A stretch of DNA of 64,000 nt from the NCBI GenBank assembly GCA_958450325.1, contig OY288239.1:55881049-55945048 (forward strand). Direction: 5' to 3'. The notes below the pieces were generated by a model. The model worked only from the letters and a program-made list of their open reading frames with translations. It was not told where the DNA came from and ran no database searches. The stretch's first letter is position 1; the number at the start of each line of letters is the position of its first letter. This document shows positions 46,825 to 59,149 of the stretch, piece after piece. This stretch comes from Agrostemma githago. Taxonomy: Eukaryota; Streptophyta; Magnoliopsida; Caryophyllales; Caryophyllaceae. Both the position numbers and the translations under genes were made by a program.

Positions 46825-49030
46825 TATTTCTACATAATCAAAAAGAACAAGCGAGTATAAGCAAAATGTTCATCAAAGCAGTTTAAAACAACCTTTTAAA
46901 CTACTAAATGCCCCTTTTAAAAAATCATCCCCTAAAAGGCATATAACCAAGACCCTCTCCCATTATTCATTAAACGGACTTTGGCCCTGCCTTTAATTAA
47001 ACAGTGTTTAAGGTAAGTAACAGCCTTACTAATTATAACAGACTTATAATTCTTGGTCGACGTATTCGACAACTCCTTGTCAAACACATCTTCTTTGTTT
47101 CGAAACCCAAAACCTTATCTTTTGATAGTTCCGTTGAGTCAAACCAAACATTAACGTGTGAATTTCATAAATTCACCCTATTATCCCCGGAATGACGATC
47201 AACACTCTGCATTGGCAGGACCTATCAATCGTGTTCTAGGGCTTCATAGGTGTTGTTTGGAAAAACATAAGACTCAATATTACTTATATGGGGATCAAAT
47301 GTCGGTTATTTACGGTGAACTCATAACAAAATAACCACATTCACAAAATATAACAAGCATAAAACGAACTTAAATGCAAGCATAAAAATAAGTGATCTAG
47401 TATGACCCCTAAACTAACTAGGTCCAAAAGTTTCATCCGGATCTCCATCCTTCATGAAACCTCCCTCAGATCTCCATCCTCCATCTTCTCGGGACTTCGT
47501 CTTCAAATTACATTTATTTTCACTAATTACAAATTAACTAGTAAAATAAAACAATAAATTATTACATTACAATACGATGCGCCCGCAATCGTACGAACTA
47601 GAATAATTATACATTGCACGCGTAATAAGACAAATAAATAATTAAAAATTATTACAACGAATAACGATGCGCAGATCGTAACAACCTAGTTTGGGCCATA
47701 CTAGTCACAAGCCAATCTCATAACAATTATAATGGCATTCAGTCGCCGCATTCACAATACGGAAAAATAAAATAAAATAATGTATCTCATGTACATTCTA
47801 ATTAACCATTAATTAGAATAAAACTTGAAATTAGTAACACGACTTAACTCTTAAGTCGTAAACCAATCGCATAACCAACTTTAGTAACACAACTTAACGA
47901 CTAAGTCGTAAACTAACGAACGAATTTATTATGACTCAATCTATAATATTTTATCATGGGTGTAATCCAATTACAAATATTTAACAATATTGAATAATTA
48001 AAAGAAATTAAATTGTTTTCATTTTCTCAAGAAACTGCCTTTCTCGATGGGCTGATCCAATGGAGCACATGGAGTGGCCCAAATCAGAAAAATACCAACA
48101 TGTAGTATGTGTATCTAAATACACCATACACATTACCTTGGACCCAAAACATCATCATGTTTATTGGGCCCAAAACAAAATTAGCATCAACCTACCATTG
48201 ACAACCATTGTCAATTTCTAACGATGGCATCCCCGGCCAGCACGCACGCTGGTAACTCCGACCAACACGTTGCCGACACCCCAGTCTTACCAGGACTCGC
48301 CGACTATCGACAAAAGTCGACAGTGACCAGACGCCACCGGAGACGCAGGTATAACAACCAACACTTGGCCAAGACTCGCCGACTAGAACCATGCAATCCC
48401 TGACATCTCAGACATCAGTCTAACCAATGTCAGATCTCGTCGAATTCTGACGGTTTATGCCATCCCCTGCTTGAAGCACCAGTCAATTGACGGAAAAATA
48501 CAGGTCAAACAAGTATTCGCGTCATTCGGTTAATAAGGTACTCCAAGTCTCCAATGGGGGTTTATGACAACTTTTCTCCCCTTTTTCTTATCTTAATTGA
48601 ATTTTACTTTTCTCAAAAGAAAATCAATTTAAGCATGAAAACGAAATCAATGTAAAGATAACAAATTTATCTTAAAATAATTGGAATTCAATTTGGGAAA
48701 AACTAATAAGATTCCATCCTCCAGCAACAAAGTAAAAACAATTTTCCGACTTTGTTACCCGAATTCAACAAAAAACTCCTTTTTAGTATAATTCGTTTTA
48801 ATGAAATCATTAAATTTCTATTAATTATCATATAATCATAGAGTCGATAAATAACAATTTAATCTTTGACCATTCAAAAAATCAAATTTTATCGGTCCTC
48901 TTTAAAATACATTCAATCAACTAATATCTCCATATCAGTTATGCTTATTTTTCCCATGATAAAATCAAAATTACAATTGAATCACAATAAAGACACGCAA
49001 ATAATTGATCATATAAATATTATGCTAGAG
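46825..49030 (-). other. Copia leader between PBS and gag
   Basis: About 2.2 kb of AT-rich untranslated sequence. Short ORFs here (47004-47195, 48192-48392, 48866-49093) have no recognisable domain. Local doublets such as 'cacgacttaactcttaagtcgtaaa' at about 47838/47888 are present. Unusually long for a copia leader; a further decayed insertion is possible. Confidence 0.5.
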
Positions 49031-49042
49031 GCTCTGATACCA
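49031..49042 (-). other. Copia primer-binding site (initiator tRNA-Met)
   Basis: The minus strand gives TGGTATCAGAGC one base after the LTR end, the standard plant copia PBS complementary to initiator methionine tRNA. Confidence 0.92.
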
Positions 49043-49043
49043 C

Positions 49044-49471
49044 TGAAGGATTTTACTGGTGCGAAAGCGGAATTTCAGGAAACAATTTCCTAACACCAAT
49101 CCAAGAAAACAAGCACAATATAGATATGAACCAGGACAAAAGTAGGTCGAGAAATACATACCCTCGTAGCGTAAATTCCTTGATATATGAGACGGAGAGA
49201 TACTAAAGCCCCACGTGTTGCTCCTCTACTCGGTCCACCAACCCAGTCGGAATCCCACGCCTGCTAGGACGGAAGAGATAGAACGATTCTCTTTCTTACT
49301 TTTAAGGGTGCTTGAGGCAATAAACGGAACTAGCTTAGATTAGGGTTTTCTCTGGTTGATTCTTCATCCCCTTATGACTCATATACCATATCCTTATATA
49401 GTAGTAGAGTTTAGGTTAAACCAAGAGACTAACCGGGCCTCACAAGTAGTCACAGTCTAATAACTCACAAG
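49044..49471 (-). mobile_element. Copia 5' LTR, truncated
   Basis: Matches 39346-39788 of the other LTR with scattered differences, then stops at 'taactcacaag' and goes directly to Helitron tandem repeats. About 210 bp of the LTR are missing. Confidence 0.88.
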
Positions 49472-51111
49472 AGTTTATCGTCTTATTATGGTCTTAAGTG
49501 TTTTTTAAGACTCAAAAGAAAGGGAGTATAGTTTTTCGATGTGCGATAATTTACTTAAGTATATAGTCTAAAAGTTTTTAAGACTCAAAAGATTTTGATT
49601 GATATCATATCTAAGAAAAAATAATTAGTCTTATTTATAATATAGAAATCCATCGTCTTATTATAATTTGTCGATGTGGGATAATTTAACTAAAATTTGT
49701 AGTCTTATTTATAATATAGAATCATCACTGTAACTTATTTTAATTGTTTCGATGTGGATAATTTTAACTTTGTAGTCTTATTAAGACCTTTTTTAAACTC
49801 AAAATATTGTTGGTTGATATTTAAAAATAATGATTACTCTTATCATAATCTTTCGATGTGGGAGAATTTCTTAAGTTGATTGATATCTAAGAAAGAATTA
49901 TTATTAGTCTTATTTACAATATAAAGTTTCATCACTTTATTATAATACTATTAGTCTTAAGAACCTTTTTAAGACTCAAAAGATTTTTGTTTGATGAAAG
50001 TTTATAATTTTTCGAATGTGAGATAGTTTTACTTATGTTTGTAGTCTTAATATATTTTTTGGACTCAAAATTTTTTTGGTTAATATCTAAGAGCACATGA
50101 TTATCTTATTTATAATATAAAATTTCATCACATTATTATAATTTTTCGATGTGAGATTATTTTTACTTAAGTTTGTAGTTTTATTAAGAGACTCATACTC
50201 CGACATTACTCTTGATTACTCCGTATAATATAAAATTTCATCACCTCAGCTCGCTATAATTTTTCATTGTGGAATGATTTTAAGTTTGTAGTCTTATATG
50301 TTAAATGCTTTTTTAATACTCAAAAGTTTTTTTGTCGATATTTAAAACCGAATGATTACTCTTATTTATAATTTAAAGTTTCATCACCTTATTATAATTT
50401 TTTGATGTGGGATTATTTTTACTTAAGTTTGTAGTCTTATTAAGAGACTTTTTAAGACTTAAATATTTTTTTAATTGATATTTAAGAACGAATGATTAGT
50501 CTTATTTATAATATAGAACTTATCATAACTTTTCGATGTGGTATAATTTATTTAAATTTATAGTCTTCCATCAACTTGTCAAATTTTTTTTTCATGTGAG
50601 ATAATTTACTTAAGCTTATAGTCTTAAGAACTCTTTTTAAAACTAAAAAAAATACATCGTACGTTACTCTTGATTATAATACGAAGTATAGAATTTCATC
50701 ACCTCACTATAATTTTTCAATGTGTGATGATTTTAAGTTTGTAGTCTTATATATTAAAAGTTTTTTTAAAACTCAAAAGTTTTTTTTTCGATATTTAAAA
50801 TCGAATGATTACTATTATTTATAATATAAAATTCCATCACCCCATCAAAATTTTCTGATGTGGGATAATTTTAAAGTTTTTTTGGTCTATATTTAAAACT
50901 GAATGATTACTTTTATTTATAATATAAAATTTCATCATCTCATAATAATTTTTCGATATATGATAATTACTTAATGTTTATAGTCTTAAGAATCCTTTTT
51001 GAGATTCAAAAGACTTTTGGTAGATATCAAAGAACGAATGATTATTCTTATTTATCATATAGAATTTCATCATCATATTATAATTTGTCGATGTAGAATA
51101 ATTTTTCAACT
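49472..51111 (-). repeat. Degenerate tandem repeats (Helitron, central part)
   Basis: About a dozen reverse-orientation units of the same family as 10840-12735, continuing the block interrupted by the copia element. Confidence 0.8.
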
Positions 51112-51909
51112 GTCATATGCAGGACCGGCCAATGACATCACATAAAACATAGTATGTTTATTTTAAAGAAAAAACAAACCATCGTTGACATTCGAAGTAG
51201 TAATTGTTAATGAAGTTGATACAATGATACTAGAGAAAAAAATATAGGTATTCTTTTAACATAATATTCCGTAGACAAGTAATAACGTATATTTTTTTTA
51301 TTGGGAAATGAATAATTTATGAAATTAATTAAAGATAAACTTTTAAATTTATATTCCATAATAAAGAATTAATGATAATGATAATTAAGTAAATATTGAG
51401 AAAGAATATAAGGAATATGAAAAGTTTTGATATTTTTCATAATTGTTTTACTCTCCCTCCCTCCCTTCATGTAGCATATTGTAGGTTAGGTTTATTATTT
51501 TTTTTTGGGAAATTCCAACTTGTACCCTTCAACTTTTCACTTTTCCCACTTGTACCCCAACTTATTAACAATTAACAACTGTACCCCTGAACTCCACTAA
51601 CTAGTATAAACCGTGACCATACTGCATTTAGATGTCAGTTTTGGCTGTTAAGTGCCAACATGACACTGATGACAAGGAATTTCACGTTTTTATTTTTATT
51701 TTATTTGTTTTCCCTCCAAACTACTTACCTTTCATTTTCCCTCTAACTTTTCTTTCATTTTCCCTCCAACTTTTACCTCCAATTCTCCAATTTTTCCCCT
51801 CTTCTATTTCCTATTTATTATTTATCTATCTACAATTATTCAACTCTACCTACACTTCTCTTTCTTCCCTTCTCTCTCTCTCCCAATTTTATCTCTCTTA
51901 CTCTTCATC

Positions 51910-52278
51910 ATGTCATCTTCATCGACAAATTGGGTAAGAAATAACCCCATTGAAGGGGTGGAATTTCGAAATCAAGTTTGCAACATTTGTAGGAGAAACA
52001 CAATACTAAAGATATCTGGGTCGACATCTAACCCACGGAAAGCATACTTTAAATGTCTTGATTGCAACAATTTTGTGATGTGGTTAGGTAAGGAGAATAT
52101 TATATTCGGTGAATGTTTCAAACGAAGAAATAGTTACGATGAAGATGGAGCTATTATTGATGAATTGCTGGGTTTGAAGATACAAATGAAGGAATTAGTG
52201 TCAATGATGAAGGGTTTGAAGTACTGTGTTGTTGCATTGATTATCTTTGTTGTACTACTTGTTTTCTTTAAATTGTAA
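51910..52278 (+). CDS. Small GRF-type zinc-finger protein with C-terminal TM segment
   Basis: 122 aa, intact, start at the ATG in a short run of serine codons. Residues 24-58 fit the plant GRF zinc finger: C24--C27, a STSNPRKAYFKC stretch (38-49) corresponding to T--NPGR-FY-C, C49--C52, and aromatic W58. A short helical/charged segment follows (DELLGLKIQMKELVSMMKGL) and then a hydrophobic segment of about 17 residues (105-121, CVVALIIFVVLLVFF). Plants have many such small GRF-TM proteins of unknown role (At4g04775-like). Here it lies about 400 bp inside the left TIR, convergent with the transposase, with no intron or stop. It may be a MULE-borne gene or a captured host gene; expression is unknown. 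Confidence 0.75.
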   Translation: MSSSSTNWVRNNPIEGVEFRNQVCNICRRNTILKISGSTSNPRKAYFKCLDCNNFVMWLGKENIIFGECFKRRNSYDEDGAIIDELLGLKIQMKELVSMMKGLKYCVVALIIFVVLLVFFKL

Positions 52279-52796
52279 TTGGGAAAAGATGATGTAAGAA
52301 ATAATTGCAATGCAAAAGTAATGAATTTTTCTTTCATAATCAACTACTGCTTTCATATGTCGCAACAAAAGTTCTTACAAAAGGAAATAATAGCAAAATT
52401 AATCACAGTAATTACCAAATCAAACTGACACTAGCAATTACAGTAATTAAGTAAGTAGTAGCATGAACTATTGTTTGTAAAAAACCAGCAGTAGATGTGT
52501 CAACCAAAAAAATACAGCAGTTACACGTCTTCGCAGCAGCAGTAAAAGAGCGGCAACATCTTCACAGTAGCAGCAAACATTCTGCCCGGTTGCAGCAAAA
52601 AAATCAGCAACAACAAAGTGTTTGATGCACAATCAGCTCACCAAAACAGCACCAAAACAGACCTAACAAACAACCCAAAAGTGACAGTAGCATAAGTAGC
52701 AGCAAACTAAGAAAATAACAGCAGCTAAATCATCCAAAATACATCAGTTTTTTGGTCATAAAATGCAACTAAAGTAGAAGTAACATCATTTTTTGG
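52279..52796. other. Spacer between the two MULE ORFs
   Basis: Non-coding; contains repeated CAGCA/GCAGCAG words (about 52480-52700). Probably the shared 3' region of the two convergent transcription units. Confidence 0.45.
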
Positions 52797-55700
52797 TCAG
52801 ATTTTTGTCTTCCTCTTTCTACCCCTTTTAGCTGGCTGCAAAGGACCCACTTGACTGCTATTTCCTACCCCATCTAAGTCATTCAGTGATTGCAAATCAA
52901 TGGTCTGAGTAGTGTCGTTAGTCTTTTGGCTTAATTGAGTGTTTACCAGGCCATCTTGTTCCCTCACTCTAGCGGTCAAGCCTCCTTTGCATGTCTTTGA
53001 GTTATGACCAAAGCATTGGCACTTCTTCCATCTAACTTTGATTGATCTCTTCCCCTTTCTCTTCTCACCCGGCTCTCTCCTTCTATTTCTTGATGGTCTG
53101 CCTACTGCTCTCCTCAAAGTTGGAGGCTCCAAGGTTGGCAAATCATATTCGGGCCACTATTGTGTATCGGGGATTGGCTTTATGCATAGAACATAAGCAC
53201 TCTTGTACCTTCTCACACTGAACCACTCACTCACAAAATCAGCCGGGTCTTTGTTGGCAGTAATAATGGCTCTAATATCATGTTTGTAGGGAATTCCAGA
53301 AATTTGCCATTCCCTACACTTGCAAGTCCTATTGTTCAAAGAAACGGGTAGATGAGACCTCCCATCATGAACTTCGTACTCATACCTGACATTTGATGCA
53401 TATGCTTGGACGTCCTAGAGTCCTTTGTAAGAACTCTCAGCCTGATCAGGATGTTTGGACATACTCCATCATCTGGCCACGATTCAGCAATTTGTTGCCT
53501 TGTTGCATGTCTAACCATTGTCATTCTTCTTATTCTTGCATATCAACGTTATCAATATACAAAACATGAACTTAAGAAGCAAATCATCATAAAAAACATG
53601 AACTCAGTAAATAACTACATTACCTTCAAGAAGTGTTAGCACTGGGTTACATCTGTGAGAACCCAAAGTACTATTAAAGCTTTCGACAAAGTTGGAAGTA
53701 TTTTCATCATTTGAAACTTTTGGATCAAACTTACGCCTAGCCCAATAGCATTCCTCCCCTAGGTCCGAGAACCATGTACTGACTCCTAGCCCAGCATGTC
53801 TCACAAGCATGTCCATAGCCTTTTTGAAGGTGAATTCAGAATATGAATTCACTAACCTCCAAAACAGCTTATGCATCAATACTCCTCCTTACTTATTCGC
53901 AAAATTCTTGCATAAATGTCTAGTACAGTATCTCCTACTTGTGGTTGGCCAGACTTGCTCTAACGCAGGCTCAATACCCTACAAGTTCAATGAAAAAGAA
54001 ATGATTATACTGGAAATAATAAGTAGATTAAATAAAGTGACAATGAAGGGAGGTTGTGGTACCTTTTGTCTGTCAGATATGATCGTCCAATCATCTCTAC
54101 CACTTCCGGTCACAACTTGTTTAAGGTGCCAAAAAAAAATTGACACCAATTCTCCTTATCCTTAGCCTCCACCACACCAATAGCAACTGGGAAAATCTCA
54201 TTATTGCCATCAACTGCTACGGCAGACAACAACACACCACAGTGGTTCCCCTTCAAGTGGGTACCATCTACTCCTATCAAGCTTCTACACCCTTCAATTA
54301 AACCTGTAAACATTGCATTGAAGGACACAAAAAATCTCTTGAACTGCAATGGCTTTTCTGGAGTGTCCATAGCAGCCCACGTACAATGAGCATAACTACC
54401 TGGATTAGTCTCTTTAATGACCTCACAATAGGCTGGCAGCAGCGCATAAGATTCATCATGCCCCTCATTAATTAAGTTCAAAGCCCTCTCTCTCATTCTA
54501 TACATGGTTGAAGACTTCATTTGAAGACCATACCTTTCCATCAACAACTTTTGAATAGAAGTACCTGGAATGTAAGGATTCGCTCTTATGTCCTTCAACA
54601 TTTTCCTAGCTGCCCATTCCGTATTTGCCATTGGGTTATGGTCCATCACACCAACACAACCATGTTCTATATTTCTTATTGATTTAATAGCCCATGTTGT
54701 TCCATCTTGGAACACACTAGCATGTACCCTCCAATCACAACCCACTGATGCACATTCTGTAGAGTACCTAAACTTGTCAGCCTTGAACACAATCACATAA
54801 AATTCCTCTTGAATGAAGTCCTTTAGTGTGTCTTTGAAATGTTCTTTATCCATAAAAGGCATCCAAGGCCTCAACCTTATTTCCCCAAACTCCTTGTCAT
54901 CATAAATCTCACCATTTTCTAGCATCTTTGAGACAAGCCCATCTTCTACGTCCACAGACCACTCAGTAGTAGTGTACGGATCATACCCGTCATCAATCAT
55001 TTCAAGATTGTTTAGGATATTATTATCCTCATCTTCGAGATCGGAAATGTCCCTCTCATCATTAATTTCATCACTATCAGATGGCATGTAAGACCCATCA
55101 GACTCAGAACTATCACCAAACTCACCTTCATCAGCGTACTCAACCCATACACCTCTAGTTTGTACTTGACTACTCTGCCCACCAGAAGTGGCTGTTGATT
55201 TTATCACCTTAGGAACGAACACACCCTTCAATTTTGCAGTAGACTTGGACAACTTGAACCTAGGTGGAGGGACGGGTTCATTTTGGGTGGTTTCTGGTTC
55301 GTTTATGGTAGTTTCAAGGTTATTTTGGGTGGTTTTCAGCAGCGATGTTTCATTTAGAATAGGTTGTCTAAACCTAGGACTTCTTCTAAGGGAGAGTTGT
55401 TGAGAATCTTGTTGTCTCTAGTCCATTCTGGGTGGTAATGCTTGGTCTATGGTCACGTGGTCAATGGTTACATGGTCTGTGTGTGAGTCACTTGCATCAG
55501 GTGAGTGCTCTGGTAACCCCTCGCGTATGATTATATCATCATCATTATCAAACTCTTGGCTTAGTCTAGCACTCCTTCTTGGTGAAAAAATAGGAGTAGT
55601 GGTAGTGGTACTCCTTCTACATTGAAGTTTGTTCCTAGGTTGAGGTTTTCCTACCGGAGAAGGGGCAACAAATGTGGCAGGAGGGGCATTACTATTTTTT

Positions 55701-56014
55701 TGGGTTTGCCTAAGTCGCCTAGCTAGTAAGAGAACATTTGATGGGTTGCTCCCACATCCAACCCATATGTCAATCTCACTTTTACCCTCAAACCTACTAA
55801 ACATTTGCACAAGATCACTGTCTCCCAACAATTCATGAGACTTCATAGCGTAACAATATGAAATAGTAGGATGTGTGGGTAGAGGCATCTTACTTTTCTC
55901 TGATTCATCATATAAATCGTTGATGACATCCAAACGCAAGCCTTTGTCTGTATCTTCGACATTCACATAAACAAAGTTGTCTCGGAAATTCATTTTCAAC
56001 TTGAATTTCTCCAT
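52797..56014 (-). pseudogene. MULE transposase (MURA-like), several disabling changes
   Basis: Order from the N-terminus: PB1-like acidic N-terminal region (56014 on, MEKFKLKMNF), SPRRSARL linker, MuDR zinc-binding domain (CASVGCDWRVHAS ... HGC), transposase DDE domain with first D in IGVDGTHLKG, second D in SDRQK (about 54075) and E in FVESFNSTLG (about 53690), SWIM finger CKCREWQISGIPYKH and C-terminal knuckle CQCFGHNSKTCKGG, basic tail. Defects: in-frame TAG at 55418-55420; one-base loss in a nine-T run at about 54131-54139 that ends the frame 21 bases later; stop in the spliced frame near 53918; TAG before WPEYDLPTLEPP at about 53157; and tyrosine replacing the third SWIM cysteine. Probable introns at about 53985-54060 and 53530-53630. 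Confidence 0.88.
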
Positions 56015-56985
56015 TCTGCATATGTATTAACAACAAAAGAGTAAGAACAGAGTATCACAAGATAACCTTATCAACTTTCAGCCAGCTTCGTAAATAATGC
56101 AGGCACCTCAGGTCACAGAAATGGGTGAACTGATAAAAACATTATGAAAGCTGAATTCTGAAACTGTACTACAATGACTACGATATTTAAAACTACCTAA
56201 TTCAAGCCAATAGACGGCCTCAGTACATACCCAATCCAAACATAAACATCCACACAATCAAAATTGATCTAGAACCACAAATATTGACTACAAATAGTGC
56301 TGGATGCATAGACCAACAGTGAATGCGTAAACTTTACTCTATAGAAAAACAAAAAAAATTGATAAATTTTAGCAAGGCAATCAGCAAATACAATATCCAA
56401 CAATATCCCCCAAAATTCAACAAAAAATGATAAATTTTGCAATAAATAAATACAAACAGGCTGAAGAACAGTAGGCTAGTGAGGAGCAGAAGAAATCAAG
56501 GATGTGTTGATATTAATGGGAGTAATATCAAGGACGAAAATCTGGGAGTAATTTGAAGCCCTAAATAACCCAGATTTTAGAAACCCTAAACCCTAAACCC
56601 AGAACCCAGATTTTCAGAACACCTTCGTAAATTTCGAATACCCACATAAATTAATCACAAGATACACGAATTATTACTATAAAAGAACCCTAATTTTGAT
56701 CAATGCTTTCAAAAATAAAAAAAAATGAAACAGTTGTTGGGATGACAAAGAAGATAGAAGAACCATACCTTAATCAGTTTGCCACTTGAATTAGAACTTG
56801 ATTGATCCACTTTGACGATGATGATGTTGCAGGTTATGATGATGATGTTCCAGTGAAGGCCGTTCGAACAGGGGAACGAAGAAAGGAAGAAGAAGGGTTT
56901 GAGTTTTTTTTTTAAAATGAAACTGAATGGTGTTTTAGGGGGAGTAAGAGTAATTCCAAATACATGGTATGCCATGTCACAAGCC
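56015..56985 (-). promoter_or_regulatory. MULE transposase upstream region
   Basis: About 1 kb between the transposase ATG and the right TIR. It includes 'aaaccctaaaccctaaaccc' (56583-56602), a telo-box-like motif often found in plant promoters, and ATG/CAT repeats. No gene seen. Confidence 0.4.
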
Positions 56986-57780
56986 ACTTGCCATGTCATT
57001 AAATTATGAGTGTCATGTTGGCACTTAACAGTCAAAACTAACGTCTAAGTGAAGTTTGATCACGGTTTATACTAATTAATGGAGTTTAGGGGTATAATTG
57101 TTAATTGCTAATAAGTTGGGGTACAAGTGGGAAAAGTGAAAACTTGAAGGGTACAAGTGGGAATTTCCCGTTTTTTTAAAACATGTAATATTGGGCCCTC
57201 CTATACTTGGGCCCCGGTGCCAAGAACTGAATTGCTCAGCCCATGGGCCGGCCCTGGTGATATGTAATAAAATTATCACTTGATTTGAAACCAATAATAT
57301 AAAATTTATACTCTAATGAAAGCATTTTTTACCACGAATCTAGCTATTTCATTTTTATAATTTATTTTACGATAATATTTTTAAAAAATGACCTCTAAAT
57401 ATTTTTACCTAAGAATAGTTGTAGACACCCACATTTGGCTGCTAGGTGTCTATAGCAGTTTCCCAAAAAAAACACCCGATGATGATCAGACGCAAACGTG
57501 CTTCTACGCGCTCAGATATGGGCTTGAAACCGTTAGTTTATGGCTTGGACTTTTTATGGAGTACAAATATCACAAAACTGACCTCAAATCCAGGCCCAGC
57601 GGGTCGTTTCCAATCAAATAGGACTAATTTGGGTCAAAATCGACACCGGAAGTAAAACCGACTCTTTAGCGACTGGGTCAAACCCCGGTCAAAGCCGTTT
57701 CCGAGAATACAAAATAGTCATGCAAATATCAAGAATCCAACCAAACACAAAATCTTTAAAATATTCCCGTCCAGCTGACC

Positions 57781-57887
57781 CACTCGGTCGAGTGTCAGCC
57801 CACTCGATCGAGTGGGCCTCCAAAAGGCCCGCTGTCGCCTTCTAGCTGGGCCACTCGATCGAGTCCATCAGGGCACTCGATTGAGTA
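57781..57887. promoter_or_regulatory. CACTCGATCGAGTG module upstream of LTR TATA
   Basis: Starts at 57781, 57801, 57852 and 57874 (20 and 22 nt within pairs, 71 nt between). TATA follows about 28 bp later. Copies differ only at the central pair or an end base (CGGTCG, GATTGA). Confidence 0.6.
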
Positions 57888-59149
57888 ACCCTAGATGGGG
57901 GTGGGGGAGCATTCCTATATATACACACCTTTGCAACCTCTTTACACACTTTTGATAACCCTAAACTACACATTCAAGAACCCTAATTACTACTTCTTCA
58001 ACCTAACCCTAGCATCGAGGAAACTTCAAACCCTAAACCACCATAACTCCATCTACATACACCTCGATACTCCCGTGCTCAAGCCACAACTAAAGGAGTC
58101 CCGCCCGAGATTACGAAACATGTAGGTTTAGGGTGCAATATTCCCGTTTTTTTTCTCTCTTTCTTCTTCCCCGTCTTCTCGTCTTCCTCGTCACCTCTCA
58201 TCTTCCTCGTTTTTTTTCGTTTCTTTTATTATTTCTAATATTGATAATAGTACTAGTATTAAACAATTAAAATACTTGCTAATTCGTGTCGAATACGAAG
58301 GATGACGGAAAAAGGAAATCCGAATACAAGGGTGTTTCACCCGATGTGGCCGGTCGCTTATCCTGACACCACGAATATTTGATTGTTGAAGCGAGTCAAC
58401 GTCAACAAGATCGTTTTTTTTTATATTTTTGTCGCGTCATTAGTCACGTATCATTCGTATCATCGTCATCATTATTAACAACATATTTATCAAATTTCTA
58501 AAACTATTTCGAATTGAGCACGTTTAAAGGCGATATTAGCATAAGACCCTTCTAACCCTTTCACGAGTTGTAACGGTGGTGGAGCCCTCTCGAAGAGCCC
58601 TGCCCTAAACACTCAAAGGCATGATGGGATCGCAATATTCCCCTTTAAACGCGCCCGATTCCTTTTTTTATGAACCGAGACCCGTTGATGCGGATCTGAC
58701 ATCACAAAATACCGCAAGTGTCGAGATGCGAAGTGAATTATTTTTTTCAATAAAGTTTAAAGCGTCGTTCTTTGGATTCGATATCGACTCAATAGTCGGA
58801 TATGTGTCTAATAAAATTAGTCAATAAATTTAACTAACACGAATTCGTTGATGCTAAAATAGTTGTCACATAATTCTAAAGAATTAATTACGACACTATA
58901 AACGCAGAGATAATTTATTTCGTTTTAGTTTAATTTAAACGACTTGTAACTTTTTTCCTTGATTCCGCTCTAAATATTCGATATTGATTCCATAATCAAA
59001 TATCGGATACGACGAGTATCAAAATCCGAATCGAGCACAAATTATACAATATTTCTGCCCGATTTGACAAATTAGCGATTTTCAAAAATCAAAAGGCAAT
59101 TTCAAAACCAGCGACGAATTGCGAAGCGAACCCTAGTTCGTAAAGGGGG

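Larger units (their letters stand above)
39346..49471 (-). mobile_element. Ty1/copia retrotransposon, degenerate, inserted in the Helitron
   Basis: Transcribed on the minus strand. Left (3') LTR 39346-39997 and right (5') LTR 49044-49471; the PBS and polypurine tract are next to them. Gag survives as a frameshifted ORF; protease and integrase are missing; RT is deleted in the middle and further split by a chromovirus solo LTR (41264-44826); an RNase H remnant is at about 40860-40960. The right LTR is truncated, so the TSD cannot be tested. Confidence 0.88.
51507..57169 (-). mobile_element. MULE (Mutator-like element) with long terminal inverted repeats
   Basis: About 175-bp TIRs: left from GGGAAATTCCAACTTGTACCC-type sequence at 51507 to about 51690, right the complement from about 56985 to 57169. 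Both contain 'acttgtaccccaacttatta', 'agtataaaccgtgat/c' and 'ttaagtgccaacatgacac'. Total 5663 bp. The flanks are T-rich so a 9-bp TSD cannot be judged. It carries two convergent ORFs, a decayed MURA-type transposase (-) and a small zinc-finger/TM ORF (+). Confidence 0.85.
51112..57264. mobile_element. hAT-type non-autonomous element carrying a MULE
   Basis: Termini CAGGACCGGCC (51120) and GGCCGGCCCTG (ending 57256) are inverted repeats. The 8-bp flanks GTCATATG (51112-51119) and GTGATATG (57257-57264) match at 7 of 8, the TSD length of hAT elements. Outside the MULE only about 390 bp (left) and 87 bp (right) of AT-rich non-coding sequence belong to it. Confidence 0.7.
38228..57419 (-). mobile_element. 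Helitron (minus strand) hosting nested insertions
   Basis: The 3' terminus on the minus strand is CCCGTGCAGCGCACGGG then CTTTAATCTAG, with T following: hairpin plus CTAG, typical of Helitrons. Helitron sequence is present at 38228-39345, 49472-51119 and 57257-57419; the gaps are a copia element and a hAT-type element. It matches the plus-strand copy at 10560-12789. The 5' end must lie beyond the gypsy element inserted at 57420, outside the window. No Rep/helicase is seen, so it is non-autonomous or its coding part is out of view. Confidence 0.65.

Noticed and set aside
56582..56602. Interstitial telomere repeat (aaaccct)
   Set aside because: Fewer than three units; this is the common telo-box promoter word.
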